Shown: piece after piece, positions 1 to 9,708 of the stretch | How positions within the stretch are numbered: the first letter of the stretch is position 1 | How the letters are laid out: each line of letters opens with the position of its first letter | DNA from: Amycolatopsis vastitatis | Lineage (GTDB): Bacteria > Actinomycetota > Actinomycetes > Mycobacteriales > Pseudonocardiaceae | DNA length: 64,000 nucleotides | Direction: 5' to 3' | NCBI RefSeq assembly: GCF_002234595.1 | Contig: NZ_NMUL01000007.1 | Coordinates: 186,001-250,000 of the forward strand | The notes under the pieces: model-generated | Databases searched by the model: none | Told to the model about the DNA's origin: nothing | Seen by the model: the letters and a program-made list of their open reading frames with translations, nothing else | Translations under genes and position numbers: made by a program

Positions 1-149
1 CCGCCGACGTCGAGCACCGACGCCGGCGCGGCGGGCAGGTGCTCCAGCAGCTGCCGGTGCATCACATAGGTGCGCACGCGCCCCTTCACGGTGGCGTAGG
101 CACCGTCGGCGAACTGGTCGGCCAGCGCGGCCCAGGTGTCTTCGACCAT
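1..149 (-). CDS. SAM-dependent methyltransferase, N-terminal fragment
   Basis: Only the first 49 codons are present; the gene reads leftwards and leaves the window at base 1. The visible protein starts MVEDTWAALADQF and reaches SVLDVGG, the beginning of the glycine-rich SAM-binding motif I of class I methyltransferases. The substrate cannot be guessed. The ATG (147-149) follows the stop of the upstream same-strand gene by 13 bases, so the two are probably co-transcribed. Confidence 0.7.
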   Translation of the reverse strand, partial: MVEDTWAALADQFADGAYATVKGRVRTYVMHRQLLEHLPAAPASVLDVG

Positions 150-162
150 GGCCCGACCGTAC

Positions 163-960
163 TCAGCCTTCGCGGGCCGTCTGCTCCCCGAACACCCGCA
201 CCGCTTCGTTCACGGCCGCGCACCGGGCCGCCCGGACCGCGTCCGACAGCGGCCGCAGCGCCTGGGCCCGCAGCGTCGACGCCGAAGCCGACAACGCTCC
301 GCCCGGGTCGTCGGACGAAGCGACCGCCAGGATCGCCGCGATCTCCTCGGCCCGCTGCAGCACCCGCAGCGCCCGCCCGGGCGTTCCGGCCGGCCAGTCG
401 ACGTCCGGGCGGGACCGCAGGTGGGCCGACAGCTCCGCCCGCACACCGGGCCGGTCCGAGGCGACGTCCAGCGCCTGCAAGGCACCCGCGCTGGCCCGGA
501 TCGCGTCCGTCAGCCCGTGTTCGGCCTCGCCGAGCGCCAGGTGCTCCGGGGGCGTCGGCGAAGGCAGCGAGTAGACCGTCCAGCGCACCAGGCCTTCGGC
601 GATCGGCTCCGGGACGACGCCGAAACCGAGGTCGGGGAGCACGAGTGCGTCGCCGGAGCGCAACGCCGCTTCGGTGAACGGCCCGCCGCCGCCGAGGCCG
701 CGGACGTCACCCGGCACCGGCAGGACGAGGTGGAGGGATTTCGCTCCCTGCGAACGCAGCGCCACCAGCAGCTGCACCGGGGTGGCGGCCCGGTTGAAGG
801 CCAGCGGGAGGCCGAACGCCTCCGCCGCGGCCGCGTCGGCGGCGACCACGTCGTGGGCCTCACCCCACGCGAGCAGGGCGTCGAGCACATCGTCGGACGC
901 CGCGGCTCCGTTCAGCCACGCGCTCGACCAGACCGCGAAAGTCGCACTGGGACGGCACAC
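163..960 (-). CDS. Conserved hypothetical protein next to MoxR/VWA pair
   Basis: A 265-aa soluble protein that I do not recognise. It has no signal peptide or membrane segment. The middle holds a run of alternating hydrophobic and small residues (LLVALRSQGAKSLHLVLPVP) and a glycine cluster (RGLGGGG), and the C-terminal half looks helical and alanine-rich. The start chosen is GTG 958-960: on the minus strand TAAAAT (974-969) lies 8 bases upstream of it, the spacing of a leaderless transcript. The gene is divergent from the MoxR ATPase gene and precedes a methyltransferase gene. It may belong functionally with the ATPase/VWA pair, but only the neighbourhood suggests this. Confidence 0.6.
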   Translation of the reverse strand: MCRPSATFAVWSSAWLNGAAASDDVLDALLAWGEAHDVVAADAAAAEAFGLPLAFNRAATPVQLLVALRSQGAKSLHLVLPVPGDVRGLGGGGPFTEAALRSGDALVLPDLGFGVVPEPIAEGLVRWTVYSLPSPTPPEHLALGEAEHGLTDAIRASAGALQALDVASDRPGVRAELSAHLRSRPDVDWPAGTPGRALRVLQRAEEIAAILAVASSDDPGGALSASASTLRAQALRPLSDAVRAARCAAVNEAVRVFGEQTAREG

Positions 961-1060
961 GACGCCCTATTTTACCGGTCCGCCGGGGATGCCCGGTGCG
1001 CGCCCACGCTGGAGTCGCTCCACATCGACGGGCCGCCGATCCGGCAGTAGCGTCGAGCGG

Positions 1061-2458
1061 GTGAACGCTGTTCCAGACGCTCTTCCCCGCACCGCCGGGG
1101 CCCTGCGCGCGGCCGGGTACGAGCCGCGCCCGATCGCCCAAGAGATCCACGACAACCTCCTCGAGGCCCTCAAGACCGGCGAGGACGCCTGGCCCGGCAT
1201 CGTCGGGTTCTCCCGCACCGTGCTGCCCCAGCTGGAACGCGCGCTGCTGGCCGGCCACGACGTCGTCCTGCTCGGCGAACGCGGCCAAGGCAAGACCCGC
1301 CTGCTGCGCACCCTCGCCGGCCTGCTCGACGAGTGGACGCCCGTCATCGAGGGCGCCGAGCTGGGCGAACACCCGCTGCAGCCGATCACGCCCGCGTCGA
1401 TCCGGCGCGCCGCCGAGCTCGGCGACGACCTGCCCGTGGCCTGGCGCCACCGCTCCGAGCGGTACACCGAGAAGCTCGCCACGCCGGACACCTCGGTCGG
1501 CGACCTGATCGGCGACGTCGACCCGGTGAAGGTCGCCGAAGGCCGCAGCCTCGGCGACCCCGAGACCATCCACTTCGGCCTGGTCCCGCGCGCCCACCGC
1601 GGCATCGTCGCCATCAACGAGCTGCCCGACCTGGCCGAGCGCATCCAGGTCGCGCTGCTCAACGTGATGGAGGAGCGCGACATCCAGGTCCGCGGCTACA
1701 CGCTGCGCCTGCCGCTGGACGTCCTGCTCGTCGCCACCGCGAACCCCGAGGACTACACCAACCGCGGCCGGATCATCACCCCGCTCAAGGACCGCTTCGG
1801 CGCCGAGATCCGCACCCACTACCCGTTGGACGTGGAATCGGAGGTGGCGGTCGTCCGGCAGGAGGCGAACCTGGTCGCCGAGGTCGGGGAGCCGCTGCTG
1901 GAGGTGCTCGCCCGGTTCGTGCGCAACCTGCGCGAATCGACGGCGATCGACCAGCGCTCCGGGGTGTCCGCGCGGTTCGCCGTCGCCGCGGCCGAAACCG
2001 TGGCGGCCGCGGCCCTGCGGCGCTCGGCGCTGACCGGAGAGGAACCGGCCGTGGCGCGCCCGGTCGACCTCGACGCCGTCCCGTCGGTGCTGCGCGGCAA
2101 GATCGAGTTCGAGCCCGGCGAAGAGGGCCGCGAGATCGAGCACCTGGTGCACCTGCTGCGCCTCGCGATCGCCGAGACCGCCCGCGACCGGTTCGCCGGG
2201 CTGGACCTGCGTCCGCTGGCCGACGCGGTCGCCGACGGCCACCTGGTGTCCACCGGCGAACGCGTCCCGGGCAAGGACGTCCTCGAAGCACTGCCGGAGC
2301 TGCCGGTGCTGCACGAGGTCGCCCGGCGCGCCGGGGTCGCCGCCGACGAGCCCGCCGGCCGGATCGCGGCCGCCGTCGAACTCGCCCTGGAATCGCTGTT
2401 CCTGTCGCGAAGGCTCGCCAAGGACTCCGACGACACGACGACCGTCTACGGCCGATGA
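1061..2458 (+). CDS. MoxR-family AAA+ ATPase (magnesium-chelatase ChlI-like)
   Basis: A 465-aa AAA+ ATPase. Walker A is GERGQGKT at residues 72-79, the Walker B region is GIVAINE at about 181-187, and the sensor-1-like stretch VATANPEDY follows near 228. Families of this type act as chaperone-like ATPases with a VWA-domain partner, either in metal insertion or in maturation of protein complexes. That partner lies directly downstream and overlaps by 4 bp (ATGA), so translation is probably coupled. The GTG start at 1061 is supported by TAGCGT (1048-1053) 7 bases upstream, a leaderless arrangement. I recall the pair as orthologous to M. tuberculosis Rv0958/Rv0959. The substrate is unknown, and true magnesium chelatase activity is unlikely in a non-photosynthetic organism. 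Confidence 0.88.
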   Translation: MNAVPDALPRTAGALRAAGYEPRPIAQEIHDNLLEALKTGEDAWPGIVGFSRTVLPQLERALLAGHDVVLLGERGQGKTRLLRTLAGLLDEWTPVIEGAELGEHPLQPITPASIRRAAELGDDLPVAWRHRSERYTEKLATPDTSVGDLIGDVDPVKVAEGRSLGDPETIHFGLVPRAHRGIVAINELPDLAERIQVALLNVMEERDIQVRGYTLRLPLDVLLVATANPEDYTNRGRIITPLKDRFGAEIRTHYPLDVESEVAVVRQEANLVAEVGEPLLEVLARFVRNLRESTAIDQRSGVSARFAVAAAETVAAAALRRSALTGEEPAVARPVDLDAVPSVLRGKIEFEPGEEGREIEHLVHLLRLAIAETARDRFAGLDLRPLADAVADGHLVSTGERVPGKDVLEALPELPVLHEVARRAGVAADEPAGRIAAAVELALESLFLSRRLAKDSDDTTTVYGR

Positions 2459-4416
2459 CCGCGGTCCCGCTTCCCGACGGCTACTCCTACGGCCCGTGGC
2501 ACGACGGGCCGGACCCCCTCGCGCCGCCGGCCGACCTGCGCGACGCGCTCGACGAGATCGGCCGCGAGGTGATGGCCGGCACGTCCCCGCGGTCCGCGCT
2601 GGAGGAGCTGCTGCGCCGCGGCACCGAGCGCACCTCCGGCCTGGACGAGCTGACCCGGCGCCTGTGGCAGCGCCGGTCGCAGATCCAGCGGCGCAACCGG
2701 CTCGACGGCACCCTGCAGGAGGTCCAGCGCCTTCTGCAGGAAGCCCTCGACGCCGAACGGCGGGAGCTGTTCCCGGACCCGGACGACGACGCCCGGTTCC
2801 GGGAGGCCCAGCTCGACGCGCTGCCGCCGGGCACGGCCGCGGCCGTCAACGAGCTCGCGAACTACGACTGGCGGTCCGAACAGGGCCGCGAGAACTACCA
2901 GCAGATCCGGGACCTGCTCGGCCAGGAGCTGATGGAGTCCCGGTTCCAGGGCATGAAGCAGGCGCTGCAGAACGCCGGGCCCGAGGACGTCGAGCGGATC
3001 AACGAGATGCTCGCCGACCTCAACGACCTCCTCGACGCGCACGCCCGCGGCGCCGAGGACATCCAGGAGCGCTTCGAAGACTTCATGGGCAAGCACGGCG
3101 AGTTCTTCCCGGAGAACCCGCGGAACGTCGAGGAGCTGATCGACGCGCTGGCCGAACGGTCGGCGGCCGCGCAGCGCATGCTGAACTCGATGTCGGCCGA
3201 GCAGCGGGCGGAGCTGGCCGAGCTGACCCAGCAGGCCTTCGGCGACCCGCGCCTGGCGCAGCAGCTGTCGCGGTTGGACAGTCAGCTGCGGGCGGCGCGC
3301 CCGGGCGAGGACTGGACGGGCTCGGCGCGCTTCCGCGGCAACAACCCGCTGGGCATGGGCGAAGGCGCCCAGGCCATGGCGGACCTCGCCGAGCTGGACG
3401 CGCTGGCCGAGCAGCTCGGCCAGTCGTATCCCGGTGCACGGCTGGAGGACATCGACCTGGAGGCCCTGGAACGCCAGCTCGGCAAGGACGCCGGTGTCGA
3501 CGCCCGCCGGCTGTCCGAACTGGAGCGGGAACTGCGCCGCCAAGGCCTGTTCGAACGCGCCGCCGACGGGTCGCTGCGGTTGTCGCCCAAGGCGTTGCGC
3601 AGGCTCGGCGAGACGGCGCTGTCCGACATCGTCAACGCGTTGCGCGGCAAGACCGGCGAACGCGAGACCGAGTCGGCGGGCGCGGCCGGGGAACCCACCG
3701 GCGCGTCGCGGCCGTGGCGGTTCGGGGACATGCAGCCCTGGGACGTGCCCCGGACGATCCGCAACGCCGTGCTGCGGTCGGTTTCGGTGGGGGAGCGGGC
3801 CGTCCGGCTGGACGTCGAGGACGTCGAGGTGGTCGAAACCGAGCACCGCTCCCGCGCGGCGGTCGCGCTGCTGGTCGACACGTCGTGGTCGATGGTGCAG
3901 GAAGGCCGCTGGCTGCCGATGAAGCGCACCGCGCTCGCGCTGCACCAGCTGATCAGCACCCGCTTCCGCAACGACGCCCTGCAGCTGATCACGTTCGGCC
4001 GCTACGCGCAGTCGGTGGAGCTGCCGGAGCTGATCGGCCTGGAGGGCGCGTGGGAGCAGGGCACCAACGCCCACCACGGGCTGCTGCTCGCCGGGCAGCA
4101 CCTGCGCCGCCACCCCGATGCGCAACCGGTGGTGCTGATGGTCACCGACGGCGAGCCGACCGCCCACCTGGAACCCGACGGCGAGGCGGTCTTCGACTAC
4201 CCGCCGCAGCCCCGGACCCTCCACAAGACACTGTCCGAAGTGGACCGGCTGGCGAAGCTGGGCGCGTCGATCTCGGTGTTCCGCCTGGGGGACGACCCGC
4301 GGCTGACGGCCTTCGTGGACCTGATCGCGCGCCGCTCGGGTGGCCGGGTGGTGGCGCCGGACCTCGACGGCCTCGGCGCCGCGGTGGTCGGCGACTACCT
4401 GCGCGCCCGCCGGTAG
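2455..4416 (+). CDS. VWA-domain protein, partner of MoxR ATPase
   Basis: A 653-aa protein. The first ~440 residues are helical and rich in Glu, Arg, Leu and Gln. A C-terminal von Willebrand A domain begins near residue 468. Its metal-ion-dependent adhesion site reads D-T-S-W-S at 475-479, matching DxSxS. A further conserved acidic stretch, LMVTDGEPTA, lies near residue 562. In MoxR/VWA systems the VWA protein binds the target and the ATPase remodels it. The ATG overlaps the upstream stop by 4 bp, so the two are one operon. A strong inverted repeat lies 22 bp after the stop. Confidence 0.85.
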   Translation: MTAVPLPDGYSYGPWHDGPDPLAPPADLRDALDEIGREVMAGTSPRSALEELLRRGTERTSGLDELTRRLWQRRSQIQRRNRLDGTLQEVQRLLQEALDAERRELFPDPDDDARFREAQLDALPPGTAAAVNELANYDWRSEQGRENYQQIRDLLGQELMESRFQGMKQALQNAGPEDVERINEMLADLNDLLDAHARGAEDIQERFEDFMGKHGEFFPENPRNVEELIDALAERSAAAQRMLNSMSAEQRAELAELTQQAFGDPRLAQQLSRLDSQLRAARPGEDWTGSARFRGNNPLGMGEGAQAMADLAELDALAEQLGQSYPGARLEDIDLEALERQLGKDAGVDARRLSELERELRRQGLFERAADGSLRLSPKALRRLGETALSDIVNALRGKTGERETESAGAAGEPTGASRPWRFGDMQPWDVPRTIRNAVLRSVSVGERAVRLDVEDVEVVETEHRSRAAVALLVDTSWSMVQEGRWLPMKRTALALHQLISTRFRNDALQLITFGRYAQSVELPELIGLEGAWEQGTNAHHGLLLAGQHLRRHPDAQPVVLMVTDGEPTAHLEPDGEAVFDYPPQPRTLHKTLSEVDRLAKLGASISVFRLGDDPRLTAFVDLIARRSGGRVVAPDLDGLGAAVVGDYLRARR

Positions 4417-4438
4417 CCGCCGCCCGCTCAAGTGTCAT

Positions 4439-4481
4439 GAACGACTCTTTCCTGTCGTCCGACGACAGGAAAGAATCGTTC
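4439..4481. terminator. 19-bp inverted repeat, likely bidirectional terminator
   Basis: Arms 4439-4457 and 4463-4481 pair over 19 bp with one mismatch around a 5-base loop. It lies between convergent genes (VWA protein and amidohydrolase). There is no strong T-run. It resembles the other long palindromes in this window (23089, 46997, 62914) in having a TGA-containing outer arm. Confidence 0.65.
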
Positions 4482-4507
4482 ACTACATCCGGGGAGCCCG
4501 AGCTCGA

Positions 4508-5773
4508 TCAGAGCTTCACTCCGAACCGGTCGCGGACGGCGGCGATCACCTTCTCGGTCTGGGCCCGCAACGCGGCGAGCCCGGCCTCCTCGTCGGCCGA
4601 GCCGACGTAGCCATCGAGGCCGGCGCGCGTCCCCCGCTTCCACACCGCCGTCAGCCGCCGCGTCGCGGTGATGTCCTCGTCCGGGCGTCCGTCGACCAGG
4701 ACGAGGTCCGCCCGCAGGCCCGGGCGGATCCGGCCGCGGTCGGCCAGCCCGAACACGTCGGCCGGGCGGGCCGTCGCGGCGGTCAGCGCCGCCGCCGGGG
4801 CCAGCCCCGCGGCCACCAGGTGCCCGAGTTCGCGGTGGAGGCTCGCGCCGTGGACGGTGCCCGGGTTGGGCGCGTCCGTCCCGGCGAGGAGCGGCACGCC
4901 GGCCTCGTGCAGCAGCCGGGCGTTGTGCCGTGCCGCCGTGAAATCCGGAAGCTGCGGCGGAAGCCACCGCTGCCGCTGCCGTTCGAGGACCGCGCACCAC
5001 GCCGGTCCCAGGCGGGGCACCAGGGCGGGCTCATCGAGCAGTCCTCGGTCACCGGGGAAGCCGTCGGCCACCGACAGCGTCGAGATCACCGCGACACCCG
5101 CCGCGGCGACGGCGGCGACCTGGCTGCCGTCGAGGGCGTCGAACGGCACGTGAGCCAGCACGTCCACGCCCGTCGGCAGCAGGTCGAGCGCCCCGCGGGC
5201 GGTCGACACGTGCGCGGCCACGACGAGGCCGGCCCGGTGTGCCGCCCCGGTCAGCGCGGCGATCGTCGGCACGTCCAGCGACGGCATCGGCATCGGCCCG
5301 CCCGTGCCGTCGTCGTAGAGCACCTTCAGGTGCGCCGCACCTTCGGCGACGCGATCGGCGACGAACCGCTCGGCGTCCCGCGGCCCGGACACGTACGGGA
5401 AGGGCGCGTACATCATGCTCGGGTGCCCGCCCGGCGCGGTGGCTCCAATACTGGAGGACCGCACGTCGGCGGCGTCCGGCCCCGCTGCCTGGGCGATGGC
5501 GTCGCGGACCGTGCCCGGCTTGCTGAACATGTCGAGCACGGTCGTCACGCCAAACGTGAGCGCCTGCCGGGGCGCGCCCGGCAGCAGGTGCACGTGGGCG
5601 TCGATCAGCCCGGGCACGAGGGTCCCGCCGCGGGCGTCGACGTGCTCGTCGCCCGGCCGGCGCAGGGTGTCGTCGCCGACGGCGTCGACGCGCCCGTCCG
5701 CGAGCCGCACGGCGGTGTGGTGGGTGAGGCGCTCGCCGTCGAAGACGCGGGCGCCGGTGATGGTCGTGGTCAC
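4508..5773 (-). CDS. Amidohydrolase family protein (imidazolonepropionase/prolidase-like)
   Basis: A 421-aa metal-dependent hydrolase of the amidohydrolase superfamily. It has the metal-binding H-V-H at residues 60-62 inside LVPGLIDAHVH, a lysine in AHLKVLYDDG near 150 (candidate carboxylated bridge), histidines in AAHVST and LAHVPF, and the catalytic aspartate in LAGTDAPNPG. The C-terminus has the usual GRIRPGLRADLVLVDG beta-strand module. The substrate is unknown. I chose GTG at 5771-5773: the minus-strand hexamers TTGACC (5811-5806) and TCTACC (5788-5783) are 17 bp apart and directly abut the earlier in-frame GTG at 5782, which would then not be transcribed. Divergent from a TipA-type MerR regulator across a shared dyad operator, so it is probably a regulatory target. 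Confidence 0.8.
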   Translation of the reverse strand: MTTTITGARVFDGERLTHHTAVRLADGRVDAVGDDTLRRPGDEHVDARGGTLVPGLIDAHVHLLPGAPRQALTFGVTTVLDMFSKPGTVRDAIAQAAGPDAADVRSSSIGATAPGGHPSMMYAPFPYVSGPRDAERFVADRVAEGAAHLKVLYDDGTGGPMPMPSLDVPTIAALTGAAHRAGLVVAAHVSTARGALDLLPTGVDVLAHVPFDALDGSQVAAVAAAGVAVISTLSVADGFPGDRGLLDEPALVPRLGPAWCAVLERQRQRWLPPQLPDFTAARHNARLLHEAGVPLLAGTDAPNPGTVHGASLHRELGHLVAAGLAPAAALTAATARPADVFGLADRGRIRPGLRADLVLVDGRPDEDITATRRLTAVWKRGTRAGLDGYVGSADEEAGLAALRAQTEKVIAAVRDRFGVKL

Positions 5774-5786
5774 GGCGCTCACGGTA

Positions 5787-5815
5787 GAAGTTGACACCGT
5801 GTGAAGGTCAACTTC
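5787..5815. promoter_or_regulatory. MerR-type dyad operator in a 19-bp promoter spacer
   Basis: Perfect 9-bp inverted repeat GAAGTTGAC (5787-5795) / GTCAACTTC (5807-5815) with an 11-bp centre. On the + strand it fills the region between TTGACA (5791-5796) and TAAGGT (5816-5821), a 19-bp spacer. Over-long spacers with a central dyad are the hallmark of promoters activated by MerR-family proteins through DNA distortion. The divergent amidohydrolase promoter shares the same dyad with a 17-bp spacer. Confidence 0.8.
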
Positions 5816-5827
5816 TAAGGTGGGGGC

Positions 5828-6604
5828 ATGCAGTACTCGATCAGCCAGGTCGCGAAGGCGTCCGGGGTGTCGGCCCGGATGCTGCGGCACTACGACGCGA
5901 TCGGCCTGCTCGCCCCGGCTTCGGTGGCGGCGAACGGCTACCGCTGGTACGGCAGGCTCGAACTGCTGCGCCTGCAGCGCATCCTGCTGCTGCGGCGGCT
6001 CGGGCTGGGCCTGGCCGAGATCGGGGCGGTCCTGGGCGAGCAGGTCGACGAAGCGGCCGCGTTGCGCGGGCACCTGGCCCAGCTGGAGGAGGAGCGGCGC
6101 CGGCTCGACCGGGTCATCGCGACCGTCGAGGAGACGATCACCGACCTCGGCGCCGCCCGGATCGAGGATCCGGAGCGGTTCTTCGCCGGGCTGCGCAAGG
6201 ACAGCGCCGCCATGCGGCAGACCTACCGCGAGACCTTCGGCGAGGGCGCGGCGGTGGCCTTCGACGTCGCCCAGGCCGCCCAGCGGGGGCTCACCGCCGC
6301 GGACTACGAGCACGCCGCCGCCCAGGGCGCGGCGCTGTTCCGGCGGCTGGCCGACGTCATGCGCTCCGGCGCGGCCCCGGAGGACCCCGCCGCGCTCGAC
6401 GCCGTCGCCGGGCACTACGAGTCGGTGAGCCGCTTCTGGCACCCGACCGCCTCGGCGTACGCCGCGATGGGCGGGCTCTACGTGACCGATCCCCGGCAAC
6501 GGGAGCTGGCCGCTCGAGCCGACCCGGAGCTCCCGGCGTGGCTCGCACGGGCCATCGGGGCCTACGCGCGCGTGAGACTCGTCCCACCGCTCGGGAAGGC
6601 CTGA
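5828..6604 (+). CDS. MerR-family regulator with TipA-S-like ligand domain
   Basis: A 258-aa regulator. Residues 1-70 are a MerR winged helix (YSISQVAKASGVSARMLRHYD, shown here in two parts: YSISQVAKA and SGVSARMLRHYD), followed by a dimerisation coiled coil (about 75-112). A C-terminal ~130-residue all-helical domain (DSAAMRQTYRETFGE, then YESVSRFW) resembles the TipA-S antibiotic-recognition domain, so a small-molecule ligand is plausible. The start ATG is 6 bases after TAAGGT (5816-5821), a leaderless transcript. The operator overlaps its own promoter, indicating autoregulation and control of the divergent amidohydrolase gene. Confidence 0.88.
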   Translation: MQYSISQVAKASGVSARMLRHYDAIGLLAPASVAANGYRWYGRLELLRLQRILLLRRLGLGLAEIGAVLGEQVDEAAALRGHLAQLEEERRRLDRVIATVEETITDLGAARIEDPERFFAGLRKDSAAMRQTYRETFGEGAAVAFDVAQAAQRGLTAADYEHAAAQGAALFRRLADVMRSGAAPEDPAALDAVAGHYESVSRFWHPTASAYAAMGGLYVTDPRQRELAARADPELPAWLARAIGAYARVRLVPPLGKA

Positions 6605-6628
6605 CGCACCAGCCCTTACAGTCGAGGT

Positions 6629-7867
6629 ATGCAGACTTGGTCATCGGTCGACGTGCCCCGCATCCCCGGCACCCCCCGCCCGCTGCGGCTCCACGACACG
6701 GCCACCGGGCAGACCCGCCCGACGGCACCCGGCGCCACCGCCCGGATGTACGTCTGCGGCATCACGCCCTACGACGCGACGCACCTCGGGCACGCCGCGA
6801 CGTACCTCGCCTTCGACCTGGTGAACCGCGTCTGGCGGGACAACGGACACGACGTCCACTACGTGCAGAACGTCACGGACATCGACGAGCCGCTGCTGGA
6901 GCGGGCCGAGCGCGACCAGGACGACTGGGTCGTGCTGGGCATGCGCGAGACGGCGCTGTTCCGCGAGGACATGACCGCGCTGCGCGTCATCCCGCCGCAG
7001 CAGTTCGTCGGCGCCGTCGAGAGCATCCCGGAGATCGTCGAGGTCATCGCGAAGCTGCTGGCGAACGGCAGCGCCTACCGCGCGGACGACGCCGAGTTCC
7101 CCGACGTCTACTTCGACCACTCGGCGACCGGCAGGTTCGGCTACGAGTCGAACTACGACGCCGAGACGATGGCCAAGTTCTTCGCCGAGCGCGGCGGCGA
7201 CCCCGACCGCGCGGGCAAGCGCCACCCGCTGGACGCGCTGCTGTGGCGCGTGGCCCGCGAAGGCGAGCCGTCGTGGGAGTCCGAGCTCGGCCCGGGCCGC
7301 CCGGGCTGGCACATCGAGTGCAGCGCGATCGCGGTCAACCGGCTGGGCCTCGGGTTCGACGTCCAGGGCGGCGGCTCGGACCTGATCTTCCCGCACCACG
7401 AGTACAGCGCGGCGCACGCCGAAGCCGTGGCCAAGGACGGCCAGTTCGCCCGGCACTACGTGCACGCCGGGATGATCGGCCTCGACGGCGAGAAGATGTC
7501 GAAGTCGCGGGGGAACCTGGTGTTCGTCTCGCGGCTGCGCGCCGACCGGGTCGACCCGGGCGCGATCCGGCTGGCGCTGTTCGCCGGCCACTACCGCCAA
7601 GACCGCGCGTGGACGGCCGATCTGCTCACCGAGGCGGAGGCCCGGCTCGCTCGCTGGCGTGAGGCCGTCTCCCTGGAGACCGGCCCGGCGGCGGAGGACA
7701 CGGTGACGCGGCTGCGCGACCACCTCTCCGACGACCTCGACACCCCGAAGGCCGTGGCGGCGATCGACGCCTGGGCGAGCGAGGCCCTGCGCCGCGACGG
7801 CACCGACCCGGCGGCCCCGGGCCTGATCCGCGACGCTGTCGACGCCCTCCTCGGCATCACCCTCTGA
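6629..7867 (+). CDS. mshC: L-cysteine:1D-myo-inosityl 2-amino-2-deoxy-alpha-D-glucopyranoside ligase
   Basis: A 412-aa enzyme that joins cysteine to GlcN-inositol with ATP in mycothiol synthesis. It is a cysteinyl-tRNA-synthetase paralogue: it has the zinc ligand Cys43 ([10 protein letters not shown]), the HIGH-like T-H-L-G-H at 51-55, the second zinc cluster in HIECSAIA, and KMSKS near 289-293. It lacks the C-terminal anticodon-binding region, as expected for MshC (full CysS is longer). TACAGT (6617-6622) lies 6 bases before the ATG, so the mRNA is probably leaderless. A terminator follows the stop by 6 bp. Mycothiol is the actinobacterial thiol buffer. Confidence 0.95.
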   Translation: MQTWSSVDVPRIPGTPRPLRLHDTATGQTRPTAPGATARMYVCGITPYDATHLGHAATYLAFDLVNRVWRDNGHDVHYVQNVTDIDEPLLERAERDQDDWVVLGMRETALFREDMTALRVIPPQQFVGAVESIPEIVEVIAKLLANGSAYRADDAEFPDVYFDHSATGRFGYESNYDAETMAKFFAERGGDPDRAGKRHPLDALLWRVAREGEPSWESELGPGRPGWHIECSAIAVNRLGLGFDVQGGGSDLIFPHHEYSAAHAEAVAKDGQFARHYVHAGMIGLDGEKMSKSRGNLVFVSRLRADRVDPGAIRLALFAGHYRQDRAWTADLLTEAEARLARWREAVSLETGPAAEDTVTRLRDHLSDDLDTPKAVAAIDAWASEALRRDGTDPAAPGLIRDAVDALLGITL

Positions 7868-7873
7868 TCACGG

Positions 7874-7904
7874 CGAAGGGCCCGGCGTGATGCCGGGCCC
7901 TTCG
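7874..7904. terminator. 13-bp GC-rich hairpin, bidirectional terminator
   Basis: Perfect 13-bp stem (7874-7886 with 7892-7904), loop GTGAT. It lies between convergent mshC and the ABC-F gene. The descending arm is not followed by a T-tract, as is common for intrinsic terminators in actinomycetes. Confidence 0.8.
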
Positions 7905-7907
7905 CAT

Positions 7908-7917
7908 GTATAACGAC

Positions 7918-7923
<6 letters not shown>
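7908..7923. repeat. 16-bp element GTATAACGACCTATAC (copy 1 of 4)
   Basis: One of four copies in the window (others at 33505, 35674 and 55476). The ends GTATA/TATAC are inverted repeats; the core ACGACC is not palindromic yet is conserved. This copy overlaps the TAG stop of the ABC-F gene and follows the mshC terminator, so unlike the others it is not in an obvious promoter. Confidence 0.7.
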
Positions 7924-9549
<1,626 letters not shown>

Positions 9550-9636
9550 GTGCGATCACCGAGCCCTGGGGGAAGAAAGCGGAATCCCGGCCGGGCGTCG
9601 TGGCACGCGGGAGCGTCGGCTCGACCGGGTGCCGCC

Positions 9637-9708
9637 TCAGGCGGGATGGGCGCGGTTCAGTTCCTCATAGTGGAACCAGGTTAACGCAACATCCGTAGAG
9701 TTAGTCAA
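9637..9708 (-). CDS. Candidate 23-aa leader peptide of the ABC-F gene
   Basis: A short ORF whose TTG start (9706-9708) overlaps the TGA stop of the MarR gene (TTGA), suggesting translational coupling. The C-terminal part reads ALTWFHYEELNRAHPA, unlike the low-complexity Arg/Ala/Gly-rich translations of non-coding frames here. A 5-bp hairpin (CCGCC, TGA stop as loop, GGCGG) is centred on its stop codon. The ABC-F start lies 87 bases further on. A ribosome-stalling attenuator is an inference. The TTG start is uncertain. Confidence 0.45.
   Translation of the reverse strand: MTNSTDVALTWFHYEELNRAHPA

Noticed and set aside
1061..4416. Magnesium chelatase for chlorophyll synthesis
   Set aside because: The pair has the ChlI/ChlD fold combination but no ChlH subunit or other tetrapyrrole gene is nearby; a MoxR/VWA chaperone pair is more likely.
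5771..5782. Earlier in-frame GTG start (5782) for the amidohydrolase
   Set aside because: It abuts the TCTACC -10 hexamer and would lie upstream of the transcription start; GTG 5773 fits better.
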